A stretch of DNA of 47,209 bases from Pseudomonas sp. HMWF021. Lineage in GTDB: Bacteria; Pseudomonadota; Gammaproteobacteria; Pseudomonadales; Pseudomonadaceae. The notes under the pieces were generated by a model, which was not told where the DNA came from, made no database searches, and was given only the letters and a program-made list of their open reading frames with translations. Each line of letters begins with the position of its first letter. Position 1 is the stretch's first letter. A program made the position numbers and the translations under genes. The stretch covers positions 36,741-83,949 of the forward strand of contig NZ_QAIK01000027.1 of NCBI RefSeq assembly GCF_003061005.1, read 5' to 3'. Shown piece after piece: positions 24,054 through 31,217 of the stretch.

Positions 24054-25025
24054 ATGTTGCAGAACATTCCTACCCATGTCATCGCCGGCCCTCTGGGCGC
24101 CGGCAAGACCAGCCTGATTCGCCAGCTCATGGCCCAGCGACCGGCAGGCGAGCGCTGGGCAGTGCTGATCAACGAGTTCGGCCAGATCGGCCTCGACGCC
24201 GCGCTGCTGACCCGCGACGCCGATGGTATCGCACTGGGCGAAGTCGCCGGAGGCTGTTTGTGTTGCGTAAATGGTGCGCCGTTTCAGATCGGCCTCGGCC
24301 GTTTGCTGCGCAAGGCCAGACCGGATCGGTTGTTCATCGAGCCGTCCGGGCTGGGCCATCCAGCGCAGTTGCTCAAGCAGTTAGGCGAGGCGCCGTGGCT
24401 GGGTGTACTGGCGCTGCAGCCCTGTGTGCTGGTGCTCGATGCCCAGGCGCTGGCCGCCGGCAAAGCATTGCCGCCCGCTCAGCAGGACGCCTTGGCCAGC
24501 GCTGGTCTGCTGTTGCTGAACAAGGCAGAAGGTCTGGACGAGGCTGTGCGGCAGACCATCGTGCAGCGTTTGCCGTCAGCGAGACTGATCTGGACCCAGC
24601 AGGCGCAACTGCCTTTGCACGCGTTGCCCGGCGCGGCTGCGCAAGCGGTGGCGGGTGCGGATAACCTCGTGGTGCCGCAGGGTGTGGGGGCGATTGCGGC
24701 GGTCTGGAGTGATCCGGCATCGCCGATCTGCCTGAGTCAGGCGCAGGAGGGTGGCTGGAGCATCGGCTGGCGCTGGCACCCTGGGCAGAAATTCGATACT
24801 CAACGCCTGAGCCTGTGGTTGAAGGCGCTGGGCTGGAGAAGAGCCAAACTGGTCATCCACAGCGAGCAGGGCTGGGTTTCGGCCAATGCTCTGGATAACG
24901 CCGAGCTGGAGTGGAAGCCCAGTGAGTGGCGCCGGGATTCGCGCATCGAGCTGATCTTTGCCGATGCGCAAAGTATCGATGATTTGCAGTCAGGCCTGAC
25001 GCAATGCCGGGTGCAAACGGGTTAG
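24054..25025 (+). CDS. Second COG0523 GTPase (CobW-like)
   Basis: A 323-residue G3E GTPase, shorter than ZigA and clearly a different subgroup. Walker A GAGKTS is at 15-20 and the CxCC motif (CLCC) at 68-71. 'EPSGLGHP' stands in the switch region, and 'LNKAE' in the specificity loop replaces the usual NKxD. The C-terminal domain ends around 'RIELIFADAQS'. Start: MLQNIPTHVIAGPLGAGK (24054) puts Walker A at the usual distance; an in-frame ATG at 24024 would add ten residues. It may deliver a metal to a specific client. No Zur box was seen in the 30-base gap upstream. Confidence 0.88.
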   Translation: MLQNIPTHVIAGPLGAGKTSLIRQLMAQRPAGERWAVLINEFGQIGLDAALLTRDADGIALGEVAGGCLCCVNGAPFQIGLGRLLRKARPDRLFIEPSGLGHPAQLLKQLGEAPWLGVLALQPCVLVLDAQALAAGKALPPAQQDALASAGLLLLNKAEGLDEAVRQTIVQRLPSARLIWTQQAQLPLHALPGAAAQAVAGADNLVVPQGVGAIAAVWSDPASPICLSQAQEGGWSIGWRWHPGQKFDTQRLSLWLKALGWRRAKLVIHSEQGWVSANALDNAELEWKPSEWRRDSRIELIFADAQSIDDLQSGLTQCRVQTG

Positions 25026-25026
25026 C

Positions 25027-25440
25027 TCAAGGCTTCCACTTGTTGTGTTCCTGACGCCACTGGCTCAACTCGATCACTTCGGCCCGTGGACGAGTGACCT
25101 CGACCACCGGTGGCGTGTCGTCGAACGGAGCCGGGTAGGGCGCCAGTTCGATCGAAGCGCTGTGCGCGCCAAACTGGGTGATGGTGCCGTTGTGCCGGGT
25201 TTCACCGGTCACGGTGAACTCGAAGTTGTAGACCCGGGCCAGACGCCGCCGACCGCTGGCATCCTTGATCAAACCGATTTTCTTCAAGGCGACGTTGCCA
25301 TCCAGCAACTCGACGCCGACGTTGATGCAATGCTGCTTGACCCGCTCCAGCGCCCGCTCGCGCAAGCCGTGGTTGTGCCATAGCCAGGCGCCGGCAGCGG
25401 CGAACAGCATCAGCACAAAGATGTTTTCGAGGGTCAGCAT
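25027..25440 (-). CDS. DUF3301 family protein
   Basis: A 137-residue protein with one N-terminal membrane helix ([18 protein letters not shown]) and a charged cytoplasmic or periplasmic domain. The pattern '[27 protein letters not shown]' followed by '[12 protein letters not shown]' is that of DUF3301. Function is unknown. The ATG at 25440 is used; a TTG three bases upstream is slightly better spaced from GGAG and cannot be excluded. It is convergent with the second COG0523 gene and divergent from pdxY. Confidence 0.82.
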   Translation of the reverse strand: MLTLENIFVLMLFAAAGAWLWHNHGLRERALERVKQHCINVGVELLDGNVALKKIGLIKDASGRRRLARVYNFEFTVTGETRHNGTITQFGAHSASIELAPYPAPFDDTPPVVEVTRPRAEVIELSQWRQEHNKWKP

Positions 25441-25557
25441 CAACAGGAAACTCCAAAAGATAGGCGCAGCTTAACTGCGTCGCCGGTCTGTCGTACAGGC
25501 TGTGTTTCGTCGCATACTGCGCGGCTTGAATTTCAATCGTTTTACGGAATAACCCGA

Positions 25558-26430
25558 ATGAAACGTACGCCTCATCTGCTCGCCATCCAGTCCCATGTGG
25601 TCTTCGGCCACGCCGGCAACAGCGCCGCTGTGTTTCCGATGCAGCGGGTCGGGGTGAATGTCTGGCCGCTCAATACCGTGCAGTTTTCCAACCACACCCA
25701 GTACGGGCAGTGGGCCGGTGAAGTGCTGGCGCCGCATCAGATCCCCGAACTGGTCGAAGGCATCGCCGCCATCGGTGAGCTGGGCAATTGCGACGCGGTG
25801 CTCTCCGGTTATCTGGGCAGCGCGGCACAGGGCCGGGCGATTCTGCGGGGTGTCGAGCGCATCAAGTCGGTCAATCCGAAGGCGCTGTACCTGTGCGATC
25901 CGGTGATGGGCCATCCCGAGAAAGGCTGCAGTGTGCCGGCCGAAGTCAGCGATTTTCTGCTGGAAGAAGCGGCGGCGGTGGCAGACATCATGTGCCCGAA
26001 TCAGCTGGAGCTGGACAGTTTCTCCGGACGCAAGCCGCAGTCGCTGTTCGATTGCCTGGCGATGGCCCGGGCGCTGCTGGCGCGTGGGCCGAAAGCAGTG
26101 CTGGTCAAGCATCTGGATTATCCGGGCAAACCGGCGGATGGCTTCGAGATGTTGTTGGTGACGGCTGACGAAAGCTGGCACCTGCGCCGTCCGTTGCTGG
26201 CGTTTCCGCGTCAGCCGGTGGGCGTGGGCGACCTGACGTCCGGGCTCTTCCTGGCGCGGGTGCTGTTGGGCGACAGTCTGGTGGCGGCGTTCGAGTTCAC
26301 CGCAGCGGCGGTGCATGAGGTGCTGCTGGAGACACAGGCGTGTGCCAGCTATGAGCTGCAACTGGTCAGGGCGCAGGACCGGATTGCGCATCCGCGGGTG
26401 AAGTTCGAGGCGACGGCGATCAGTCTGTAA
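25558..26430 (+). CDS. pdxY: Pyridoxal kinase
   Basis: A 290-residue ribokinase-fold enzyme of the PdxY type, which phosphorylates pyridoxal to pyridoxal 5'-phosphate for vitamin B6 salvage. It opens with '[23 protein letters not shown]' and '[11 protein letters not shown]', typical of pyridoxal kinases. It has '[12 protein letters not shown]' and the catalytic anion-hole segment '[11 protein letters not shown]' near residue 222, with the catalytic Asp. Length fits the family. It stands as a single gene ending at a REP pair. Confidence 0.93.
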   Translation: MKRTPHLLAIQSHVVFGHAGNSAAVFPMQRVGVNVWPLNTVQFSNHTQYGQWAGEVLAPHQIPELVEGIAAIGELGNCDAVLSGYLGSAAQGRAILRGVERIKSVNPKALYLCDPVMGHPEKGCSVPAEVSDFLLEEAAAVADIMCPNQLELDSFSGRKPQSLFDCLAMARALLARGPKAVLVKHLDYPGKPADGFEMLLVTADESWHLRRPLLAFPRQPVGVGDLTSGLFLARVLLGDSLVAAFEFTAAAVHEVLLETQACASYELQLVRAQDRIAHPRVKFEATAISL

Positions 26431-26436
26431 CCAGCT

Positions 26437-26527
26437 AAAAGCAAAAAGATCGCAGCCTGCGGCAGCTCCTACAGGGTGAACATTAGTCCTCTGTAGGAGC
26501 TGCCGCAGGCTGCGATCTTTTGCTTTT
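26437..26527. repeat. REP inverted pair (GATCGCAGCC family)
   Basis: Two long complementary arms (26437-26474 and 26491-26527) contain GATCGCAGCCTGCGGCAGCT and its complement, flanked by AAAAGCAAAA/TTTTGCTTTT, around a 16-base centre. A REPIN-type hairpin between convergent pdxY and the thioesterase gene. Confidence 0.88.
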
Positions 26528-26531
26528 GTTC

Positions 26532-27014
26532 TCAGGCGTCGCCCTTGATCTCCTGATAACGCTTTTCCAGCTCCTGGCGAATCTGCCGACGCTGCTGCGC
26601 CTGCATGTAACGACGCTTGTCTTCGCTGTTCTGCGGTTGCAGCGGCGGTACGGCCGCCGGTTTGCGCTGGTCATCCACCGCGACCATGGTGAAGAAGCAG
26701 CTGTTGGTGTGGCGCACCGAACGCTCGCGGATGTTCTCGGTCACCACTTTGATGCCGACTTCCATTGAGGTGTTGCCGGTGTAGTTGACCGAGGCGAGGA
26801 AGGTCACCAGTTCGCCGACATGGATCGGCTCGCGGAAAATCACCTGATCCACCGACAGCGTCACCACGTAGCGGCCGGCATAGCGGCTCGCGCAGGCGTA
26901 AGCCACTTCGTCGAGGTATTTGAGCAGGGTGCCGCCGTGGACATTGCCAGAGAAGTTGGCCATGTCGGGTGTCATCAATACCGTCATCGACAGTTGGGCG
27001 TTTCCGGGTTCCAT
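26532..27014 (-). CDS. Acyl-CoA thioesterase (hotdog fold)
   Basis: A 160-residue hotdog-fold thioesterase of the YciA/BACH type, hydrolysing acyl-CoA to free acid and CoA. It has the diagnostic 'NFSGNVHGGTLLKYLDEVAYACA' (catalytic Asp in LDEVA), 'VDQVIFREPIHVGELV' and 'NTSMEVGIKV'. The C-terminal tail (about 125-160) is Gln/Arg-rich and helical. Start at MEPGNAQLS (27014); the frame extends further but without family similarity. Single gene, divergent from the Kef-type antiporter. Confidence 0.9.
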   Translation of the reverse strand: MEPGNAQLSMTVLMTPDMANFSGNVHGGTLLKYLDEVAYACASRYAGRYVVTLSVDQVIFREPIHVGELVTFLASVNYTGNTSMEVGIKVVTENIRERSVRHTNSCFFTMVAVDDQRKPAAVPPLQPQNSEDKRRYMQAQQRRQIRQELEKRYQEIKGDA

Positions 27015-27297
27015 AACGTTCTCACGGATCAAGGCTGGATTGCTGGAAGCACCTCTGCGGGTGCCTGGCCGCTTTTTCAAAAGCACCGTTATCGGGACGC
27101 CAGGCGGCTGGTTGTCGTCACGCCGGGATCGATCTGTTTCCTTATATTGCACCGCCTTCCAGCCGGAAGTCGCGGTGTTAACCTGCAAAAGGCCCTGCCC
27201 AAGGGCAATTCCCACACGATAAGCGGATTTTTACCCAACTCGCTCAGACCTTTCTGAATGTCTGCCTGCGGGTCAGTTCATACAAGGAGCCCACACC

Positions 27298-29061
27298 ATG
27301 CATGCCATCAGCTTTATTCAGGACCTGGCAGTGATCATGTTGGTCGCAGGTGTGGTCACCGTGCTGTTTCACCGCTTCAAGCAACCGGTGGTGCTCGGCT
27401 ACATCGTCGCCGGTTTCATCATCGGCCCGCACACCCCGCCGTTCGGCCTGATCCACGACGAAGAAACCATCAAGACCCTCGCCGAGCTGGGGGTGATCTT
27501 CCTGATGTTCTGTCTCGGCCTGGAGTTCAGCCTGCGCAAGCTGTTCAAGGTCGGCGCCACGGCGTTTATCGCGGCGTTCCTCGAAATCGTCCTGATGATC
27601 TGGATCGGCTATGAAATCGGCCGCTGGTTCGACTGGAACACCATGGACTCGCTGTTCCTCGGCGCAATCCTCGCCATCTCCTCGACCACCATCATCGTCA
27701 AGGCGCTCAACGACCTGAAGATGAAGAACGAGCGCTTCGCGCAGTTGATCTTCGGCGTGTTGATCGTCGAGGACATCCTCGGCATCGGCATCATCGCCCT
27801 GCTGTCGAGCATCGCGGTCAGCGGCACGGTCAGCTCCGGCGAAGTGTTCTCCACGGTCGGCAAGCTGTCGTTGTTCATGATCGTCGCGCTGGTGGTCGGC
27901 ATCCTGCTGGTGCCGCGTCTGCTGGCTTACGTGGCCAAATTCGAAAGCAACGAGATGCTGCTGATCACCGTTTTAGGTCTGTGTTTCGGCTTCTGCCTGC
28001 TGGTGGTCAAGCTCGAATACAGCATGGTGCTCGGCGCCTTTCTGATCGGCGCGATCATGGCCGAGTCGCGGCAGTTGCTGAAGATCGAACGCCTTATCGA
28101 GCCGGTTCGCGATTTGTTCAGTGCGATCTTCTTTGTGGCGATCGGCCTGATGCTCGATCCGATGATCCTGCTGCAGTATGCGTGGCCGATCGCGGTAATC
28201 ACCGTAGCGGTGGTGCTCGGCAAGATGTTGTCCTGCGGCCTCGGTGCCTTTATCGCCGGCAATGACGGACGCACCTCACTGCGCGTAGGGATGGGGCTGT
28301 CACAGATTGGCGAATTTTCCTTCATCATTGCCGCGCTCGGGATGACGCTGCAGGTCACCAGCAACTTCCTGTATCCCGTCGCGGTGGCGGTGTCGGTGAT
28401 CACCACGCTGCTGACGCCGTACCTGATCCGTGCGGCTGACCCGCTGTCGATCAAGCTTTCGGCGGCGGTGCCCAAGCGTCTGGGCCGGGTGTTCGGCATG
28501 TATGGCGAATGGCTGCGCAGCATTCAGCCGCAAGGCGAGGGCGCGATGCTGGCGGCGATGATCCGGCGGATCCTGTTGCAGGTCGGGGTCAATCTGGCGC
28601 TGGTGATTGCGATTTTCTTCAGCGGTGCGTTTTTCGCCGGACGGCTGTCGGTGTGGATGCAGGACTGGATCGCTGATCCGAGCTGGCAGAAGGCATTGAT
28701 CTGGGGCGGGGCGCTGCTGCTGTCGCTGCCGTTCCTGATCGCGGCGTATCGCAAGCTCAAGGCGTTGTCGATGCTGCTGGCGGAGATGGGCGTGAAGCCG
28801 GAAATGGCCGGGCGGCACACACAGCGAGTACGGCGGGTGATCTCCGAAGTGATCCCGATCCTCTCGCTGCTGGTGATTTTCCTGCTGTTGGCAGCCTTGT
28901 CGGCCAGTATTCTGCCGACCAACAAGTTGCTGGTGCTGGTCGCCGTGGTCGCGGCCGCCGTGGCGGCGCTGCTCTGGCGCTGGTTCATCCGGGTGCACAC
29001 GCGGATGCAGGTGGCCCTGCTGGAAACCCTCGACAACCATAAGGAATCGTCGGGGCACTGA
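27298..29061 (+). CDS. CPA2 (Kef-type) cation:proton antiporter without RCK domain
   Basis: A 587-residue inner-membrane protein. Residues about 5-385 form a monovalent cation:H+ antiporter-2 domain with 'LGYIVAGFIIGPHTPP', 'LGVIFLMFCLGLEFSLRKL', 'LAISSTTIIVKAL' and the ion-site 'IVEDILGI'. After about residue 430 there are two or three more hydrophobic blocks instead of the NAD-binding TrkA-N/RCK domain of KefB and KefC, so it should not be gated by glutathione adducts in the same way. AAGGAG precedes the ATG. It probably exchanges K+ or Na+ for H+. PAO1 has a similar gene near pdxY (PA5518, from memory). Confidence 0.9.
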   Translation: MHAISFIQDLAVIMLVAGVVTVLFHRFKQPVVLGYIVAGFIIGPHTPPFGLIHDEETIKTLAELGVIFLMFCLGLEFSLRKLFKVGATAFIAAFLEIVLMIWIGYEIGRWFDWNTMDSLFLGAILAISSTTIIVKALNDLKMKNERFAQLIFGVLIVEDILGIGIIALLSSIAVSGTVSSGEVFSTVGKLSLFMIVALVVGILLVPRLLAYVAKFESNEMLLITVLGLCFGFCLLVVKLEYSMVLGAFLIGAIMAESRQLLKIERLIEPVRDLFSAIFFVAIGLMLDPMILLQYAWPIAVITVAVVLGKMLSCGLGAFIAGNDGRTSLRVGMGLSQIGEFSFIIAALGMTLQVTSNFLYPVAVAVSVITTLLTPYLIRAADPLSIKLSAAVPKRLGRVFGMYGEWLRSIQPQGEGAMLAAMIRRILLQVGVNLALVIAIFFSGAFFAGRLSVWMQDWIADPSWQKALIWGGALLLSLPFLIAAYRKLKALSMLLAEMGVKPEMAGRHTQRVRRVISEVIPILSLLVIFLLLAALSASILPTNKLLVLVAVVAAAVAALLWRWFIRVHTRMQVALLETLDNHKESSGH

Positions 29062-29082
29062 CCCAGTCGGGCGTCTGGCGGA

Positions 29083-29490
29083 TCAGCTTTCCAGCCAGAC
29101 GTCCCGCGCCCAGTGCCACACCGATTCCCAGGACTCTTCGGTGATCAGCTCTTCTTCGCCGGACCACAGCACCACGGTGCCGTCCTCTTCGACGCAGTAG
29201 TAGTTGTCGCCGTCCTGGCAGATCGGGATCAGGTCCCGCGGTACGCCAGCGTCCCAGGCGTTGGCCGCGACATCCGGCAGGTAGGTGTGCGATTGCGGAT
29301 CGGTGACGGTCACCGGCTCGAGGCTGCCGTAAACCACATCGCTGACGGTCAGCAGAAACTCTTTGAAGACGAACGGGATGTTGATGAAGAGTTCTTCCTC
29401 GATCTCCACCAACTGGTCTTCGTCAGGCAACTCCAGGGGAACCGGTACGGGTTCGTTGGCGTCGCGCAGTTGTTCGATGATTTCTTCCAC
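29083..29490 (-). CDS. SMI1/KNR4 (SUKH) family protein
   Basis: A 135-residue acidic cytoplasmic protein starting at GTG, with AGAGGA 8 bases upstream. The middle has the SUKH pattern: 'LEIEEE'-like helix ('LVEIEEELFINIPFVFKEFLLTVSDVVYG'), then 'DLIPICQDGDNYYCVEEDGTVVLW', then a C-terminal Trp-rich helix ('WESVWHWARDVWLES'). SUKH proteins include immunity partners of contact-dependent toxins, but no toxin or secretion gene is nearby, so this is probably a stand-alone housekeeping member. It is 21 bases from the antiporter stop in convergent orientation. Confidence 0.85.
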   Translation of the reverse strand: MEEIIEQLRDANEPVPVPLELPDEDQLVEIEEELFINIPFVFKEFLLTVSDVVYGSLEPVTVTDPQSHTYLPDVAANAWDAGVPRDLIPICQDGDNYYCVEEDGTVVLWSGEEELITEESWESVWHWARDVWLES

Positions 29491-29573
29491 GTCCGGGATC
29501 CTCTTGCTTGAATGGCGCGGTTTATATGGGCCGGTTTATACAGTAGCTCGCTATAGATGCAACCGCGAAATAG

Positions 29574-29600
29574 AAAACCCCGGCCGAGGCCGGGGTTTTT
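29574..29600. terminator. Bidirectional intrinsic terminator
   Basis: AAAACCCCGGCC-ga-GGCCGGGGTTTTT: a strong GC hairpin with A-rich and T-rich flanks on both sides. It lies just after the Tim44-domain gene (minus strand) and before the SMI1 gene, so it should end the Tim44 transcript. Confidence 0.9.
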
Positions 29601-29626
29601 ATTACCGCATGCGTAACGCCGAGGGA

Positions 29627-30502
29627 TCAGCCGTTCTGGCGGATACCGGCCACCAGCCAAGGCTGGTTTTCGCCCTGTGGACGTTCCATGTTCCAGCTTT
29701 CGCTGAACACTTCGCCCTGGTCGAAACGCGAGGTCTTCGACACACCGCTGAAGGTCAGGGTGGCGATGGTCTTGTCGGCACGATCATCCACGCCGTCCAG
29801 TTGTACCTGCAGGTTGTCGATGTAGGTCGACTGGAAGCCGTCGCCCAGGTCCGCACGCTCACGCTTGAGGAAGTCGAGCATTTGCGGGGTCACGAACTCG
29901 GCGATCTTGTCCATTTCGTTGGCGTCCCAGTGCTGCTGCAGCGACTGGAAATGGCTGCGCGCGGCGGCAAGGAAGTTCTGCTCGTTGAACCACGCCGGTG
30001 CGTTGATCACCGGACGAGCGGCAACCGGAGCGGCCGAACCACCGAAGATCGAACCCATGGCAGCAGGCTTCTGCTCGAACACTTCACGCTGCATCGGTGC
30101 GCCGGCCGGGGCCAGGTGCTCCTGCTGCTTGCGTCGACGAGCGGCAATGAAGCGGAAGATCACGAACGCGATCACGGCCATGATCAGGATGTCGAAGATC
30201 TGCATGCCCTGGAAGCCACCGCCCATGAACATGGATGCGAGCAGGCCACCGGCGGCGATACCGGCCAGAGGGCCGAGCCATTTCGAAGCGCCGCCGGCCT
30301 TGGCCGCGGCACCGGCAGCGCCGGCTGCACCAGCGGTCGCTGCTGCGCCGCCCATGCCTGGGGAAGAAGGAGCCATCTGGCTGGTCTGGTGCGTCGGCGC
30401 AGCGCCGGCGCTTTTGCCACCACCAAAGCGCTTGGCGTTGGCGTCGAGGCTCATCGTCAGGCCGATGCACAACGCCATGGCGATGCTAAGAAAACGTTTC
30501 AT
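29627..30502 (-). CDS. Tim44-like domain membrane protein
   Basis: A 291-residue exported/membrane protein. Signal peptide MKRFLSIAMALCIGLTMSLDANA, a low-complexity Gly/Ala stretch (about 27-75), one membrane helix (about 101-120, 'MQIFDILIMAVIAFVIFRFI'), a basic cluster (ARRRKQQ), then a Tim44-like lipid-associating domain (about 170-288; 'NFLAAARSHFQSLQQHWDANEMDKIAEFVTPQML'). Start at 30502, not the in-frame codon 36 bases upstream, because the signal peptide begins there. Bacterial members have no settled function. PAO1 carries a similar gene (PA5528, from memory). Confidence 0.88.
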   Translation of the reverse strand: MKRFLSIAMALCIGLTMSLDANAKRFGGGKSAGAAPTHQTSQMAPSSPGMGGAAATAGAAGAAGAAAKAGGASKWLGPLAGIAAGGLLASMFMGGGFQGMQIFDILIMAVIAFVIFRFIAARRRKQQEHLAPAGAPMQREVFEQKPAAMGSIFGGSAAPVAARPVINAPAWFNEQNFLAAARSHFQSLQQHWDANEMDKIAEFVTPQMLDFLKRERADLGDGFQSTYIDNLQVQLDGVDDRADKTIATLTFSGVSKTSRFDQGEVFSESWNMERPQGENQPWLVAGIRQNG

Positions 30503-30677
30503 AAAGGGAATTCCCGTTTGTGGAGACACGCGCGCCATGTTGCACAGCTGAAGTGTTACTGGCTAGCGAGAGAGTGTTTCGGGCTTTTGCCTGACAGGTT
30601 ACGTTCAGCTCCGTCGAAGCAATAAGGCCATGTACTTTTGTCTGTAGGAAAAAGGGATAGGTTCAGCGAGAAATCGC

Positions 30678-31118
30678 TTAACGACGGAACGCCAGCATCA
30701 CCACACCGGCCGTGATCAGGCCGATGCCGCCCCATTGGCGCAGGTCGAGCTTCTCTCCCAGCAGGATCACGCCGAGCACCGCCACCAGCACCACGCTGAG
30801 CTTGTCCACCGGCGCGACCAGCGAAGCCGGGCCGACTTTCAGCGCGCGGAAATAGCACAGCCACGACGCGCCTGTTCCCAGACCGGACAACAGCAGGAAC
30901 AGATAGCTCTTGGCAGAAATCGATCCCAAGGATTGATATTGGCCCGTGGCGTACAAAATCAAGGCCAGGCTGACGAGTACCACGATGGTGCGCAGCAGGG
31001 TGGCGAAGTCGGAGTTGACGTTTTCGATGCCGACTTTGGCGAAGATCGCCGTCAGCGCGGCGAACGTCGCCGAGAGCAGGGCCCAGAATGTCCAGGAAGA
31101 GAAGAAGCCTGAGCCCAT
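30678..31118 (-). CDS. Small DMT/EamA-family transporter
   Basis: A 146-residue protein with five hydrophobic segments, equal to one half of an EamA drug/metabolite transporter. It has 'TAIFAKVGIENVNSDFATLLRT' at the front and 'ALKVGPASLVAPVDKLSVVLVAVLGVILLGEKL' near the end, which is the EamA signature. Such short members act as dimers. The ATG at 31118 is used; a GTG two codons upstream is possible. Substrate unknown. It lies between a REP pair and the Tim44 gene, both facing the same way, but a gap of 175 bases separates it from Tim44. Confidence 0.87.
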   Translation of the reverse strand: MGSGFFSSWTFWALLSATFAALTAIFAKVGIENVNSDFATLLRTIVVLVSLALILYATGQYQSLGSISAKSYLFLLLSGLGTGASWLCYFRALKVGPASLVAPVDKLSVVLVAVLGVILLGEKLDLRQWGGIGLITAGVVMLAFRR

Positions 31119-31138
31119 TTGCACTGTCCTTTCAAATC

Positions 31139-31212
31139 AAAAGATCGCAGCCTGCGGCAGCTCCTACAGGGGAGCGTGCTTTTGTAGGAGCTGCCGCAGG
31201 CTGCGATCTTTT
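31139..31212. repeat. REP inverted pair (GATCGCAGCC family)
   Basis: Arms at 31139-31169 and 31183-31212, nearly identical to those at 26437-26527, around a 13-base centre. Lies between the uvrD stop and the DMT transporter start, both on the minus strand. Confidence 0.88.
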
Positions 31213-31217
31213 CGTTT

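Noticed and set aside
29083..29490. Immunity gene of a toxin system
   Set aside because: No toxin, secretion or Rhs/VgrG gene within the window; neighbours are housekeeping genes.
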